From contig NZ_FNCG01000009.1 of the NCBI RefSeq assembly GCF_900100945.1, positions 182,449 through 246,448 of the forward strand: a stretch of 64,000 bases of DNA, written 5' to 3'. Every line of letters begins with the position of its first letter. Position 1 is the first letter of the stretch. This document shows positions 25,660 to 35,037 of the stretch, piece after piece. The position numbers and the translations under genes are program-made. This DNA is from Mucilaginibacter gossypii (GTDB lineage Bacteria; Bacteroidota; Bacteroidia; Sphingobacteriales; Sphingobacteriaceae). The notes below the pieces were generated by a model. It did not search any database and was not told where the DNA came from. It was given only the letters and a program-made list of their open reading frames with translations.

Positions 25660-28509
25660 TTAAAACGGTGGCGGTCCGCCGGGACCGCCGCCCTGAGGTG
25701 GACCACCTGGTCCGCCACGTTCCATAGTTGGCCTTTTGCCGGCAAATTTCTGCAGCTTAAGCGTAAAAGTTAGCAGATAGTAACGCCCCAAACGGTTACT
25801 GTTGGTTTGAGTGATATAGCTGCCGTTCTGAGTGGTTGTATAACCGGTGTTTTCGTTAAACACATCCATGACCGAAAAGCGCAGGGTGCCTGCATTGCCC
25901 TTCAAAAACCGGCGTTCTACATAGGTATTCAATATATTAGGATTAGTAGCACCGGTATAGCCGTAATAGATCATTTTTGAATAATCATAACTCAATGTCC
26001 AGTCTTTAAAATAGCTTTTGCCATTAACGCCCAGGTTAAGGGTTTGGAAATTGCTGTTAACGTTTGCCTGTTTGATGGAGTTGCTTGAGGTATTAACGCT
26101 ATAAGTAGTACTTGCTTCGGCATCAATAACATCGGTAATGCTTACCCTAAAGCGTGCGCCTTGAGATAACACCAGGTTTTTGGCGATATTTTTCTCGGTT
26201 GTCATGTTATAGGTAGCGGAATCCACATTACTTATATATGAGACGTTGTTATTGTATGAAATGTTACCTATCATGAACAGATTATATTTTCTTTTTTGCC
26301 ATGGCTTAGCAAACACATAAAATCCTTGTGCCGAGTAATAGCCATCGGCATTCAAATACTGGGTTAAAATACTTCCGGCCAGTTTGCTGTTGGGCGTATA
26401 GGTTTTAGGATAGGTAATGGTATTGGCTACTATTTTATTATCAGTTTTAATGAACGACAGGTTACTAAAAAATACGTTGCCGCTTTCAAAATTGAACTTA
26501 TTGTATTTTAACGAAAGTGTATTATTAAACTCCGGTTTCAGATCGGGGTTACCCTGTACCGGGTATGATGCATTGCTGAAATCTGTAACAGGTTGCAATT
26601 CTGTATAAGTAGGCTGATTGCTGCTGCCGTTATAATTTAAACTAAGCGATTGGCTACGCGAAAAGTTATAAATGAACCTTGCAGTAGGTGCCCAGTTAAA
26701 TGTATTGTTATTGGTTGTAAACGGTGTACCATCAACTATCGACGATCCTCTTAACAGCGTTGGCTGGGCCACAATACCTAAAGTGTAATTGTATTTTTTA
26801 TCGATAAAACGATAGTTAAGCCCGAACCGGTTGGTAACGAAGGTTGAATTATAGTTATTGCTCAACAAATCATACCTGTTTATATTTCCATCACCGGCCA
26901 GGGTGTCGGTAGCTTTATCGGCAGTGGTATAGGCGTAGTGGTAGGCATAGTTCAATTCCATGTAGCCCTTTTTACTTATCGGTTCCATGTACGATACGGT
27001 AGTCCCAAGGCTATCCGTACGGCTATCGGTATTGATGAACTGGTTAAGAGGGGCATTACGGGCGCCATCAATATAGGTATAAACCGGATTTTGATATTTG
27101 TTAATGGTATAACTCCCTGCGCCGACATTTATACTGAAGTTGCGCCCATGACTATTAAGCTTGTGGTTAAACAATACATTAACACCATAATTGGGCTCGG
27201 TTGATTTACTAAGGTTGGCGAGGCTGTAGTTTGATACCGTTTCCGAATTCCGGAGCAGCAAGCTGGTTGCATCAGATGTGGTGTTGGTGCTGGCGTAGGC
27301 ATATGTTGGGGTGATCTTTATATAGTTTACGGTATCGGGTTTATACTCAATGTTGAAGTTAACCCGGTGGTTCAGCTTTTCGTCCTGCTGGTTATTGGTT
27401 TGCGTATTGGTGCTCGGGTTGGTTGATGAAAGATTATTTTGAATGGTACTGCTGATGGTGTTCACCGAATTATCGGCAAAGCTGTAACTACCATAAGCGG
27501 TAATCTTCTTGCCCCAGCTATCGCGATAATTAAACCCGAATGAACGTGCTGTAGTGATGCCGTTCGATGAGCTGCTATTGCCTCCCGGAGGCCCACCCGG
27601 TCCGCCGCCTCTTGGACCACCACCCCCAAAGCTAAACAGATTGGTATTGGTATTGTTAAGGTTACCTAAAAAGGCAAGCTGCCTGTTGCCGTTAAAGCTA
27701 AACACATTGGCCGAAGCCACATACCTGTTGCTCTCCTTATCGCTTGAGACACCGGGAATGGCATCACGGCCCCCTCCTAAGCTGGCCTGGCCAAAGTAAC
27801 CATAGTTTTTATTTTGTTTAATGGTAATGTTCAGTACCTTATCCGGTTCGCCGGTTTTTACACCGGTGAGATTTGCCTGATCGCCATAGTCATCAATGAT
27901 CTGGATATTTTGTACGATATCGGCAGGTAGGTTTTTAGTGGCGGTTTTAACATCGCCTCCAAAAAAATCCTTGCCGTTAACACGCACTTTAGTCACGCTT
28001 TTGCCCTGGGCGGTGATGTTTCCATCTTTATCAACATCCATGCCGGGCAGCTTTTTAATCACATCTTCAACAGGGGCATTATCGCGCACCTTATAGGCAT
28101 CGGCATTAAATTCAATGGTATCTTCCTTAAGCTTTACCGGGTTCACATCCGCGATAATTACGGTTTTTAACATCGTAGTTCCTATTTTCAGGATAACCGG
28201 CGGCAAATTAGCCGGCTTGTTATCATTAGCCAACACAAACCTGCGCCTGAGTGGTTCATAACCTATCGAGCTAAAAACTAAACTAAACTGGCTTACTGTC
28301 ACATTGTTAAATGTAAAGGTACCATCGGCACCCGTAATAACGGTAGTGCTGTCGGTACCGGTAAGCATTTTTACGCTCGTACCCGCAACCAGGTAACCGG
28401 TAGAGTCTTTTACGACACCTTTAACCGTACGACCGGTTTCGGCATTTGCGTTAAATGGTAATACAAGCGCTAAGGCAATTATTACCGCAAAGGAGTATAG
28501 GATTTTCAT
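25660..28509 (-). CDS. CarboxypepD-regulatory-domain outer-membrane beta-barrel protein
   Basis: A 949-residue protein when started at the ATG at 28509, which yields the signal MKILYSFAVIIALALVLPFNANA; the frame runs on to 28602 without a signal. A carboxypeptidase-regulatory-like domain is at about 25-110. A plug-like segment follows (KVRVNGKDFFGGDVKTATKN), then a long barrel of beta hairpins. This is the OMP_b-brl_3 type of Sphingobacteriaceae, probably TonB-independent or with a weak TonB box. Gly/Pro-rich low-complexity runs occur in a loop and as a C-terminal tail (GGPGGPPQGGGPGGPPPF). It is divergent from a LytS/LytTR pair, which may control it (inference). Confidence 0.85.
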   Translation of the reverse strand: MKILYSFAVIIALALVLPFNANAETGRTVKGVVKDSTGYLVAGTSVKMLTGTDSTTVITGADGTFTFNNVTVSQFSLVFSSIGYEPLRRRFVLANDNKPANLPPVILKIGTTMLKTVIIADVNPVKLKEDTIEFNADAYKVRDNAPVEDVIKKLPGMDVDKDGNITAQGKSVTKVRVNGKDFFGGDVKTATKNLPADIVQNIQIIDDYGDQANLTGVKTGEPDKVLNITIKQNKNYGYFGQASLGGGRDAIPGVSSDKESNRYVASANVFSFNGNRQLAFLGNLNNTNTNLFSFGGGGPRGGGPGGPPGGNSSSSNGITTARSFGFNYRDSWGKKITAYGSYSFADNSVNTISSTIQNNLSSTNPSTNTQTNNQQDEKLNHRVNFNIEYKPDTVNYIKITPTYAYASTNTTSDATSLLLRNSETVSNYSLANLSKSTEPNYGVNVLFNHKLNSHGRNFSINVGAGSYTINKYQNPVYTYIDGARNAPLNQFINTDSRTDSLGTTVSYMEPISKKGYMELNYAYHYAYTTADKATDTLAGDGNINRYDLLSNNYNSTFVTNRFGLNYRFIDKKYNYTLGIVAQPTLLRGSSIVDGTPFTTNNNTFNWAPTARFIYNFSRSQSLSLNYNGSSNQPTYTELQPVTDFSNASYPVQGNPDLKPEFNNTLSLKYNKFNFESGNVFFSNLSFIKTDNKIVANTITYPKTYTPNSKLAGSILTQYLNADGYYSAQGFYVFAKPWQKRKYNLFMIGNISYNNNVSYISNVDSATYNMTTEKNIAKNLVLSQGARFRVSITDVIDAEASTTYSVNTSSNSIKQANVNSNFQTLNLGVNGKSYFKDWTLSYDYSKMIYYGYTGATNPNILNTYVERRFLKGNAGTLRFSVMDVFNENTGYTTTQNGSYITQTNSNRLGRYYLLTFTLKLQKFAGKRPTMERGGPGGPPQGGGPGGPPPF

Positions 28510-28791
28510 TTTGTGCTGTTTAACAGCCACAAAACAATAGCATTGCTTGTAGTGTAAAAAACATAATGGACAGGCACTATTAATGTATAGACAGGGCACC
28601 ACTTTTCGCCCATGAAAACGGATAATTACTCTGTATAAAGCTTTTAGCAGCCTTTAAAGATCAGATCAAAGCGCTCATCGGTGTTTTTTGCCTCCCGGGC
28701 GATTATGATTGTCCTAAAGCTTTATTGATTTGTAATATTGCTGAATTATATATGTAAATTTATTTTTCGTGCACTATAGTAAACTCTTTCA

Positions 28792-29862
28792 ATGAGCCTT
28801 AAGTCAAAAAGCAACACCATCACAATACTCATCCATGTTTTAATATGGGTAGTTTTTGGATTGCTGTTGTTCTTCTACCAGCCCCTTAGCTGGAATGTTG
28901 AAATACCGTACCAGTTCTGGGTCAAACAGGCGGTTACTCTTTTTATACTTGTTGCTGCTTATTACTTCAACAGCAAATTACTTGTTCCACGGTTTTTATT
29001 ACATGATCGCATAGGGATGTACTTTATGGCTGTTGTGGGGGTGGTAATTGTTTTTTTAATGCTCAATAGCTGGGCTGATAAGGTGCTGCATATGCATGAG
29101 CATATGGAAGCTGTTTTTCACCGGCAGCACCGCCCGCCAAAACCAAGGGACCGCGGAGGATGGGATTTTTTTGGTACCGTTATCGTAGCGTTGGTTTTAG
29201 GGATCAGCACCAGCATTACCGCAATCCAAAAATGGCAAATGGATATCCGCCTGCGCCAGGCATTGGAGCAGGATAAGATCAGTTCAGAATTATCATTCCT
29301 GAAAGCCCAGATCAACCCTCATTTCTTTTTCAATACGCTTAATAACATTTATGCGCTTACGCATGTTAATGCCGAAACATCGCGCAAGGCATTGCACCAG
29401 CTTTCGCGCATGATGCGGTATGTATTATATGATACGCAGCATGGCACCGCATTATTAAGCCAGGAGATAGCTTTCATTAAAGACTATATCAGCCTTATGG
29501 AACTGCGCCTTACCCAAAAAGTAACCGTTACATTTACACCGCCTGCACATACTGATGATGTAACCGTGGCCCCAATGATTTTTTTACCTTTTGTAGAAAA
29601 CGCCTTTAAACACGGCATCAGCGCTACAGAGCCGAGTGCTATCCACATCATTATCGATCAACATGATAACCTGCTGGAGTTAAAGGTAGAAAATGGTATC
29701 TATAAAGATCATAACCCAAGCATTGGCGAAAATAAAGGTATCGGTTTAACCAATACCATTCGCCGGCTTGATTTGCTGTATGCAGGAAAATATAAACTGG
29801 ATATTACTGAAGATGTAACCGCCAATATCTATACTGTTCACTTAACCCTTAACCTGTCATGA
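28792..29862 (+). CDS. LytS/YehU-type sensor histidine kinase
   Basis: A 356-residue membrane kinase. The N-terminal part has four hydrophobic segments (about 12-32, 45-62, 80-95 and 120-140) with an acidic and His-rich loop. The His_kinase domain shows INPHFFFNTLNNIYALT with the phosphorylated His. The HATPase has IFLPFVENAFKHGIS and ENKGIGLTNTIRRLDL. Its stop overlaps the start of the LytTR regulator by 4 bp (ATGA), so the pair is coupled. It is divergent from the large outer-membrane protein gene. Confidence 0.9.
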   Translation: MSLKSKSNTITILIHVLIWVVFGLLLFFYQPLSWNVEIPYQFWVKQAVTLFILVAAYYFNSKLLVPRFLLHDRIGMYFMAVVGVVIVFLMLNSWADKVLHMHEHMEAVFHRQHRPPKPRDRGGWDFFGTVIVALVLGISTSITAIQKWQMDIRLRQALEQDKISSELSFLKAQINPHFFFNTLNNIYALTHVNAETSRKALHQLSRMMRYVLYDTQHGTALLSQEIAFIKDYISLMELRLTQKVTVTFTPPAHTDDVTVAPMIFLPFVENAFKHGISATEPSAIHIIIDQHDNLLELKVENGIYKDHNPSIGENKGIGLTNTIRRLDLLYAGKYKLDITEDVTANIYTVHLTLNLS

Positions 29863-30602
29863 TAATTAACTGCATAGCGATTGATGATGAGCCGCTTGCG
29901 CTGGGCCTGGTTTGTGCTTTTATCGAGCAAACCCCCTTCCTGAAACTGATCGGCCGTTATAGCAGTGCCGTAGAGGCGCTTGTCGGCTTGCAGGATCAAA
30001 AGGTTGATCTTATTTTTTTGGACATCCAAATGCCTAACCTTAATGGCATGGAGCTGGCCCGGGTGCTTGACAGTCGCGGAGCAGCTAAACCCCGCATTAT
30101 TTTTACCACCGCCTACAACCAGTTTGCTATTGAAGGCTACCGGGTTGATGCTCTCGATTACCTGCTCAAGCCTTTTAACTACGAAGAGTTTCTGCATGCT
30201 TCAAATAAAGCCTTAACTTATTTTGAATTGGTGAACCGCTCAAACATCCCTGCAACCGTAGTCGCCGCAAAGCCGGAAGAAGAGGAATACCTGTTTTTAA
30301 AGATCGAATACCAACTGGTTCGTATAGCACTTAACGAAATTCTTTATATTGAAGGTTTAAAAGATTATGTGAAAATCTATCTGCAGGATAAAGAAAAGCC
30401 GCTGCTGTCCCTCACCAGTTTAAAGGTTTTAGAAGAAAAACTGCCGTCCAAACGGTTTATGCGCGTACATCGCTCATTCATTGTCTCGCTCAATAAAATT
30501 AACTCCATTACCCGCAACGCTTTACAGATAGGCAAAGTAAATATCACCGTTGGCGATCAGTACAAAGAAGCTTTCGGGGTGTTTTTGAGTAAGTGGAATT
30601 GA
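29859..30602 (+). CDS. LytTR-family response regulator
   Basis: A 247-residue response regulator. The receiver at 1-120 has DDE at residues 8-10, phospho-Asp in LIFLDIQMPNLNGM and YLLKPFNY at the Lys. The LytTR DNA-binding domain is at about 145-245 (RIALNEILYIEGLKDYVKIY, FMRVHRSFIVSLNKI). It is the partner of the overlapping kinase. Confidence 0.93.
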   Translation: MIINCIAIDDEPLALGLVCAFIEQTPFLKLIGRYSSAVEALVGLQDQKVDLIFLDIQMPNLNGMELARVLDSRGAAKPRIIFTTAYNQFAIEGYRVDALDYLLKPFNYEEFLHASNKALTYFELVNRSNIPATVVAAKPEEEEYLFLKIEYQLVRIALNEILYIEGLKDYVKIYLQDKEKPLLSLTSLKVLEEKLPSKRFMRVHRSFIVSLNKINSITRNALQIGKVNITVGDQYKEAFGVFLSKWN

Positions 30603-30874
30603 ACCGGGATTAAGCTGATTTACCGGATTAAAGGATTTTAATGTCATTAAGCTTATGGTGGATGCTATCACCGTACCATTGTTTGATTTTATAGAATTGC
30701 TCAACATCAATTAATTCCTTGAATTCTTTAAGTCAATATCATAAATCCTCAAATCCATTTATTCCAAACACAGATAGAATCAACGCAATCAAAGAAACCA
30801 GCGGTCAGGTTCACCCTATTGCAATTTTTCACCTCATTTTTACATCATTAAATAATATTCCCTACTTTTAAATT

Positions 30875-32293
30875 ATGCAAAAGGTAAGTGAACTACAGGT
30901 AAGCGTATCAGACTTGAAAGCTTTTGAAGCTTTAGCCAATATACCCGACGATCAGCTGCAGTGGCTGATTGATAAAAGCGAGATCTTAACATTTGAAGAT
31001 GGTGAATACCTGATGGAGCCGGGGCAGGACCTTACTGGCCCGCATTTTATCATCGAAGGCAATATGCGCTTCTTTATGATGCAGCAAGGTTCGCGCCGTG
31101 ATTACACCCTGGTTGAAAAAGGAAGTATCACCGGCTATATGCCCTATTCGCGCGGCCTTATAGCCAAAGGTTATGCACAGGCCGTTGGCGAATTAACGGT
31201 ATTAAGCTATCCCACGGGCGAGATCATGGAGATGATTCGGAACCATTTTGAGCTTACCCAGGCGCTGGTTCATATCATGACCACCCGCGTACGAGATTTT
31301 ACTGCCATGCAGCAGCAAAATGATAAAATGATGGCTTTAGGCAAGTTGTCTGCCGGCTTGGCTCATGAGCTTAATAACCCGGCATCGGCCATAGTGCGCG
31401 ACTCGTTATCATTAAGAAAACACCTGCGTATGGTGCCCGCCCACCTAAAAAATATGTTTGCCATAAGGGCCAGCGATGAACAGGTTGACGGTCTTACCGA
31501 CGAGTTGTTCAGGATCCTGAACAAAAAAGAATGCTATACCCGCCTTACACTTAAACAACGCACCCAGCTTGAAGATGAAATATCTGAATGGCTGGAAGAT
31601 AACGGCGTTGAAGACGCCTATGATATAGCCGAAAGCTTTGTAGACTTTAGTTTTACCACCGAAAACCTGGAGGCCCTGAAAGCGCATATACCCGAACATG
31701 CGGTATCCATTATTATGGGTTGGCTTAGCGCCAAGCTAATGGGCGAAAAAATGATCGAGGATATCCAGGAATCGGCACGCCGTATCGCCGAGCTTGTAAG
31801 CTCAGTTAAAACGTTTACCCATATGGACCGTGCTCAGGATAAGCAATATGCCGATATTCATGTGGGTATCCGTAATACCATTACCATGCTGGGCTACAAG
31901 ATCAGGAAGGAGAATATCACGGTGATTGAGGAGTTTGATGATACGCTGCCAGAGGTTAAAGCACTCATTGGCGAACTTAACCAGGTATGGACCAATTTGG
32001 TCGATAATGCTCTTGATGCTATGGAAGTGAATGAGAAAGGGACGCTTACCATCCGCACTAAAAAAGATAACGACTTTGTTGAGGTAACCATTATTGATGA
32101 TGGACCCGGTATACCGGAAGATAATGTTAGCCGTATATACGACCCTTTCTTTACCACTAAAGAAATGGGTAAAGGTACTGGTATGGGCCTTGAAGTGGTG
32201 CAGCGTATTGTGAAGCAGCACCGCGGTTCGATAAAGGTAAAATCAAGGCCCGGGCATACCGAGTTTATAGTTTGCTTCCCGATAAATGGTTAG
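30875..32293 (+). CDS. histidine kinase with N-terminal cyclic-nucleotide-binding domain
   Basis: A 472-residue cytosolic kinase with no transmembrane segment. Residues 15-135 form a cNMP-binding/Crp-type beta-roll (LTFEDGEYLMEPGQ, HFIIEGNMRFFM). The His-phosphoacceptor domain is at about 150-240 with GLAHELNNPAS, His164. A HATPase follows (NQVWTNLVDNALDAM, IDDGPGIPEDN, GKGTGMGLEVVQRI). The phosphate-binding cassette of the cNMP domain is not clearly canonical, so the ligand may not be a cyclic nucleotide. It is the first of three genes with a receiver-flavoprotein fusion and a UBP zinc finger, the likely cognate output. Confidence 0.92.
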   Translation: MQKVSELQVSVSDLKAFEALANIPDDQLQWLIDKSEILTFEDGEYLMEPGQDLTGPHFIIEGNMRFFMMQQGSRRDYTLVEKGSITGYMPYSRGLIAKGYAQAVGELTVLSYPTGEIMEMIRNHFELTQALVHIMTTRVRDFTAMQQQNDKMMALGKLSAGLAHELNNPASAIVRDSLSLRKHLRMVPAHLKNMFAIRASDEQVDGLTDELFRILNKKECYTRLTLKQRTQLEDEISEWLEDNGVEDAYDIAESFVDFSFTTENLEALKAHIPEHAVSIIMGWLSAKLMGEKMIEDIQESARRIAELVSSVKTFTHMDRAQDKQYADIHVGIRNTITMLGYKIRKENITVIEEFDDTLPEVKALIGELNQVWTNLVDNALDAMEVNEKGTLTIRTKKDNDFVEVTIIDDGPGIPEDNVSRIYDPFFTTKEMGKGTGMGLEVVQRIVKQHRGSIKVKSRPGHTEFIVCFPING

Positions 32294-32346
32294 CAAAAAG
32301 CTGATTTTACCAAAAATATTAGTTAATTTGCCTGCATATTTACCCT

Positions 32347-34008
32347 ATGAGCCGTCCGATAATATTTTCCATAGATGATGATCCGCAGGTACTGCGATCA
32401 ATAAGCCGCGATTTAAAGTCGCAGTATGGCAAAGAATATAAAATACTAAGCACAACATCGGCAAATGAAGCATATGAAACCCTTATTGAACTGAAAAACA
32501 GTTCGGAAGTGGTTGCCTTGTTTTTGTGCGATCAGCGCATGCCCGAAATGGAAGGTGTTAAATTTCTGGAGAAAGCTAAAAAAGTATTCCCCGAAGCTAA
32601 ACGTGTACTGCTGACCGCCTACTCCGATACTGATGCCGCCATTAAAGCCATCAACGATGTGCAGCTTGATTATTACCTGATGAAGCCATGGAACCCTCCC
32701 GAGGAAAAGCTTTACCCGGTAATTAATGATCTGCTTGGCGACTGGCACAGCCACTACATCCCCGAATTTGTGGGTATGAAGCTGGTAGGTTACCAGTTTT
32801 CGCCGCAATCACATGTGATAAAAGATTTTTTAGCCGGTAACCTGATCCCTTATCGCTGGTTTGATATCGAAAAAAATATCGATTCGGCCAGTTTGCTTAC
32901 CATCAATAATCGCACAACCGATGATTTGCCGATGGTGATATTTGAGGATGGCAGTTGTTTAACAAAACCTACCATAAGGGATATTGCCGATAAAATGGGG
33001 AAAAATCCAACCCAGCTCACCGATGTTTACGACGTGGTGATCATTGGTGCAGGTCCGGCAGGATTAGCCGCCGCTGTATACGGTTCATCAGAAGGCTTAA
33101 AAACTTTATTGATTGAGCGTAAAGCACCGGGAGGACAGGCCGGTACCAGTTCCCGTATCGAAAATTATCTGGGTTTCCCGGCAGGTTTAAGCGGCGCCGA
33201 TCTTACCCGTCGCGCCATAAGTCAGGCTATGCGTTTGGGCGCCGAATTTTTATCACCCCAATCTGTTAGCGATATCAAACAAAAAGATGGCTACAAAACC
33301 ATTATTTTGGATGATGGGCCCGAGATCATCAGCCGTACAGTAGTAATTACCACCGGGGTTGATTACCGCAAGCTGGAAGTTAAAGGCGTTGATAACTTTA
33401 CCGGGGCAGGTATTTATTATGGCGCGGCTACTACCGAAGCTTCGGCATGTACAGGTAAAGAGGTGTTTGTAATTGGCGGGGGCAACTCGGCCGGACAGGC
33501 AGCTATGTACCTTTCCAAATTTGCAAAAAACGTGCATATCATTATCCGCAGGGATGATTTGACGGCAACCATGTCTGCCTACCTGATCAACCAGATTGCC
33601 GATACGCCAAATATAAAGGTTATGCCAAATACCGAGGTAATTGAGGCCGAAGGTACCAACTGCCTTGAAAAGCTCACGATACAAAACTGCAAGACCAAAG
33701 AATCTGTGGTTAAAACGGCTAACGCATTATATATATTTATTGGTGCTAAACCTTATACCGACTGGATAAAGCTGGATATTATTAAAAACAGTAAAGACTT
33801 TATTGAAACCGGCCGCGAGTTGCGCAGCTATGAAAGCTTTGGAAAAGTTTGGAAGCTTAAACGAGATCCATTCCTGTTAGAAACCAGTTGTCCCGGTATT
33901 TTTGCCGCGGGCGATGTGCGTGCCGGGGCCATGAACCGTGTGGCATCTGCCGTAGGCGAAGGTTCGATGGCGATAAGTTTTGTACATAAATACCTGGCCG
34001 AAGTTTAA
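32347..34008 (+). CDS. receiver domain fused to thioredoxin-reductase-like flavoprotein without redox cysteines
   Basis: A 553-residue fusion. Residues 1-130 are a receiver domain (D10/D11, phospho-Asp62 in FLCDQRMPEM, T90, K113). Residues about 140-215 look like a thioredoxin/glutaredoxin-like segment whose CPxC position reads SPQS (152-155). Residues 225-550 are a two-dinucleotide-binding flavoprotein: VIIGAGPAGLAAAVYG for FAD, VFVIGGGNSAGQAAMYL for NAD(P)H, and the final FAAGDVRAGAMNRVASAVGEG. The thioredoxin-reductase CxxC is absent (GAATTEAS around 359-366). It therefore transfers electrons in another way or acts as a sensor. It follows the cNMP-domain kinase by 53 bp. Confidence 0.92.
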   Translation: MSRPIIFSIDDDPQVLRSISRDLKSQYGKEYKILSTTSANEAYETLIELKNSSEVVALFLCDQRMPEMEGVKFLEKAKKVFPEAKRVLLTAYSDTDAAIKAINDVQLDYYLMKPWNPPEEKLYPVINDLLGDWHSHYIPEFVGMKLVGYQFSPQSHVIKDFLAGNLIPYRWFDIEKNIDSASLLTINNRTTDDLPMVIFEDGSCLTKPTIRDIADKMGKNPTQLTDVYDVVIIGAGPAGLAAAVYGSSEGLKTLLIERKAPGGQAGTSSRIENYLGFPAGLSGADLTRRAISQAMRLGAEFLSPQSVSDIKQKDGYKTIILDDGPEIISRTVVITTGVDYRKLEVKGVDNFTGAGIYYGAATTEASACTGKEVFVIGGGNSAGQAAMYLSKFAKNVHIIIRRDDLTATMSAYLINQIADTPNIKVMPNTEVIEAEGTNCLEKLTIQNCKTKESVVKTANALYIFIGAKPYTDWIKLDIIKNSKDFIETGRELRSYESFGKVWKLKRDPFLLETSCPGIFAAGDVRAGAMNRVASAVGEGSMAISFVHKYLAEV

Positions 34009-34027
34009 TCATAAACTACCTATACCT

Positions 34028-34294
34028 ATGGAAGAAACCTGCGCCCATATCGAAGCTATTGAAAGCATAACCCAACCTAAGGATTATGTTTGCGAAGAAT
34101 GTATAAAGCACCATGGTACATGGCTGCATTTGCGTACCTGTCAAACATGCGGCGTTACGCTTTGCTGCGATAGTTCACCTAATACACATATGACCAAGCA
34201 TTTCCACGCTACCGGCCATCCGGTAGTTATATCTGCCGAGCCGGGTGAGCGCTGGCTATGGTGTTATGTGGATGAAGCCGTTAAAGGATATTAA
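34028..34294 (+). CDS. UBP-type zinc-finger protein
   Basis: An 88-residue small protein from ATG 34028, 19 bp after the flavoprotein gene. It is almost entirely a ZnF-UBP domain. Zinc ligands are plausible at C5, H7, C22, C25, C38, C41, C46, H54, H58, H60 and H64 (CxxC pairs and a His cluster TKHFHATGH), followed by EPGERWLWCYVDE. In eukaryotes this fold binds the ubiquitin C-terminus; in bacteria the ligand is unknown. Bacterial UBP-finger proteins are often encoded beside receiver-thioredoxin-reductase fusions, as here. Confidence 0.88.
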   Translation: MEETCAHIEAIESITQPKDYVCEECIKHHGTWLHLRTCQTCGVTLCCDSSPNTHMTKHFHATGHPVVISAEPGERWLWCYVDEAVKGY

Positions 34295-34415
34295 TTAGAA
34301 GTTAGAAGTCTTGATTTCTAAGTTTTAAGCCCTAAGTCGGGAGTTTTAGAGTTTGGCGTTAGTTCAAAGCAATTCCTTTCTTGGTTTCCGGCTCTTGATC
34401 TCTTATATCTCTCCA

Positions 34416-34853
34416 CTATCCCTTAAACGACAGTACTTTATCTAACGACCATGGGCCGGAGCCTAAAATGGTAAATAGTATAAGGAGAGCCAGGGCTGTA
34501 ATTGATGGCCATAACATGGTGTTGATAGGCTCCTGGAAAATACCTGTTAAAAATACCGCGCCAACCAATATAGGGATCTGAATAATGCAGCCCAAACGGG
34601 TTAATATACCCATAGCTATGAGTATACCGCCAACCATGTGGGCAAATGATACATAGTATACCAGGATCATCAGCATATCAGGCGATACATCAATAACATC
34701 CTGATCGGTAATAATACCGCGCAGGTATGATGTATTTTCCATAAAAGTTATGCCCTTCACCAATAAAAATACACCAAGAACAATACGCACAATATCCAAA
34801 ACTTTAGGGTGATGAGTATCACCCCAGTGTTCAATTTTATGAACCAGATTCAT
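34416..34853 (-). CDS. DoxX-family membrane protein
   Basis: A 145-residue protein with four hydrophobic segments (about 19-38, 62-86, 92-111 and 114-135). It carries the DoxX-like pattern VRIVLGVFLLVKGITFMEN, MVGGILIAMGILTRLGC and QIPILVGAVF. The substrate is unknown. It converges with the UBP-finger gene, and the 120-bp gap contains short degenerate direct repeats. Confidence 0.85.
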   Translation of the reverse strand: MNLVHKIEHWGDTHHPKVLDIVRIVLGVFLLVKGITFMENTSYLRGIITDQDVIDVSPDMLMILVYYVSFAHMVGGILIAMGILTRLGCIIQIPILVGAVFLTGIFQEPINTMLWPSITALALLILFTILGSGPWSLDKVLSFKG

Positions 34854-35037
34854 AAAGGCCTCCTTTTAGTTTAATAATTGGTTATCAGCAACCCGGGGGC
34901 GATCAGGGAGATCAAGCGACCGAAATGCTTCTACTAAATTTAGTAACAAGTTTGTTATAAAACAAGTTTTAAGGAGAGGAAAAAAATTCGCAGACTCAAG
35001 CACGGATACTTAAACCTGCAATCGCGTTGACCGGCAC

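Noticed and set aside
30522..30710. A 62-codon minus-strand ORF at the end of the LytTR gene
   Set aside because: No motif, overlaps the response-regulator end; likely chance.
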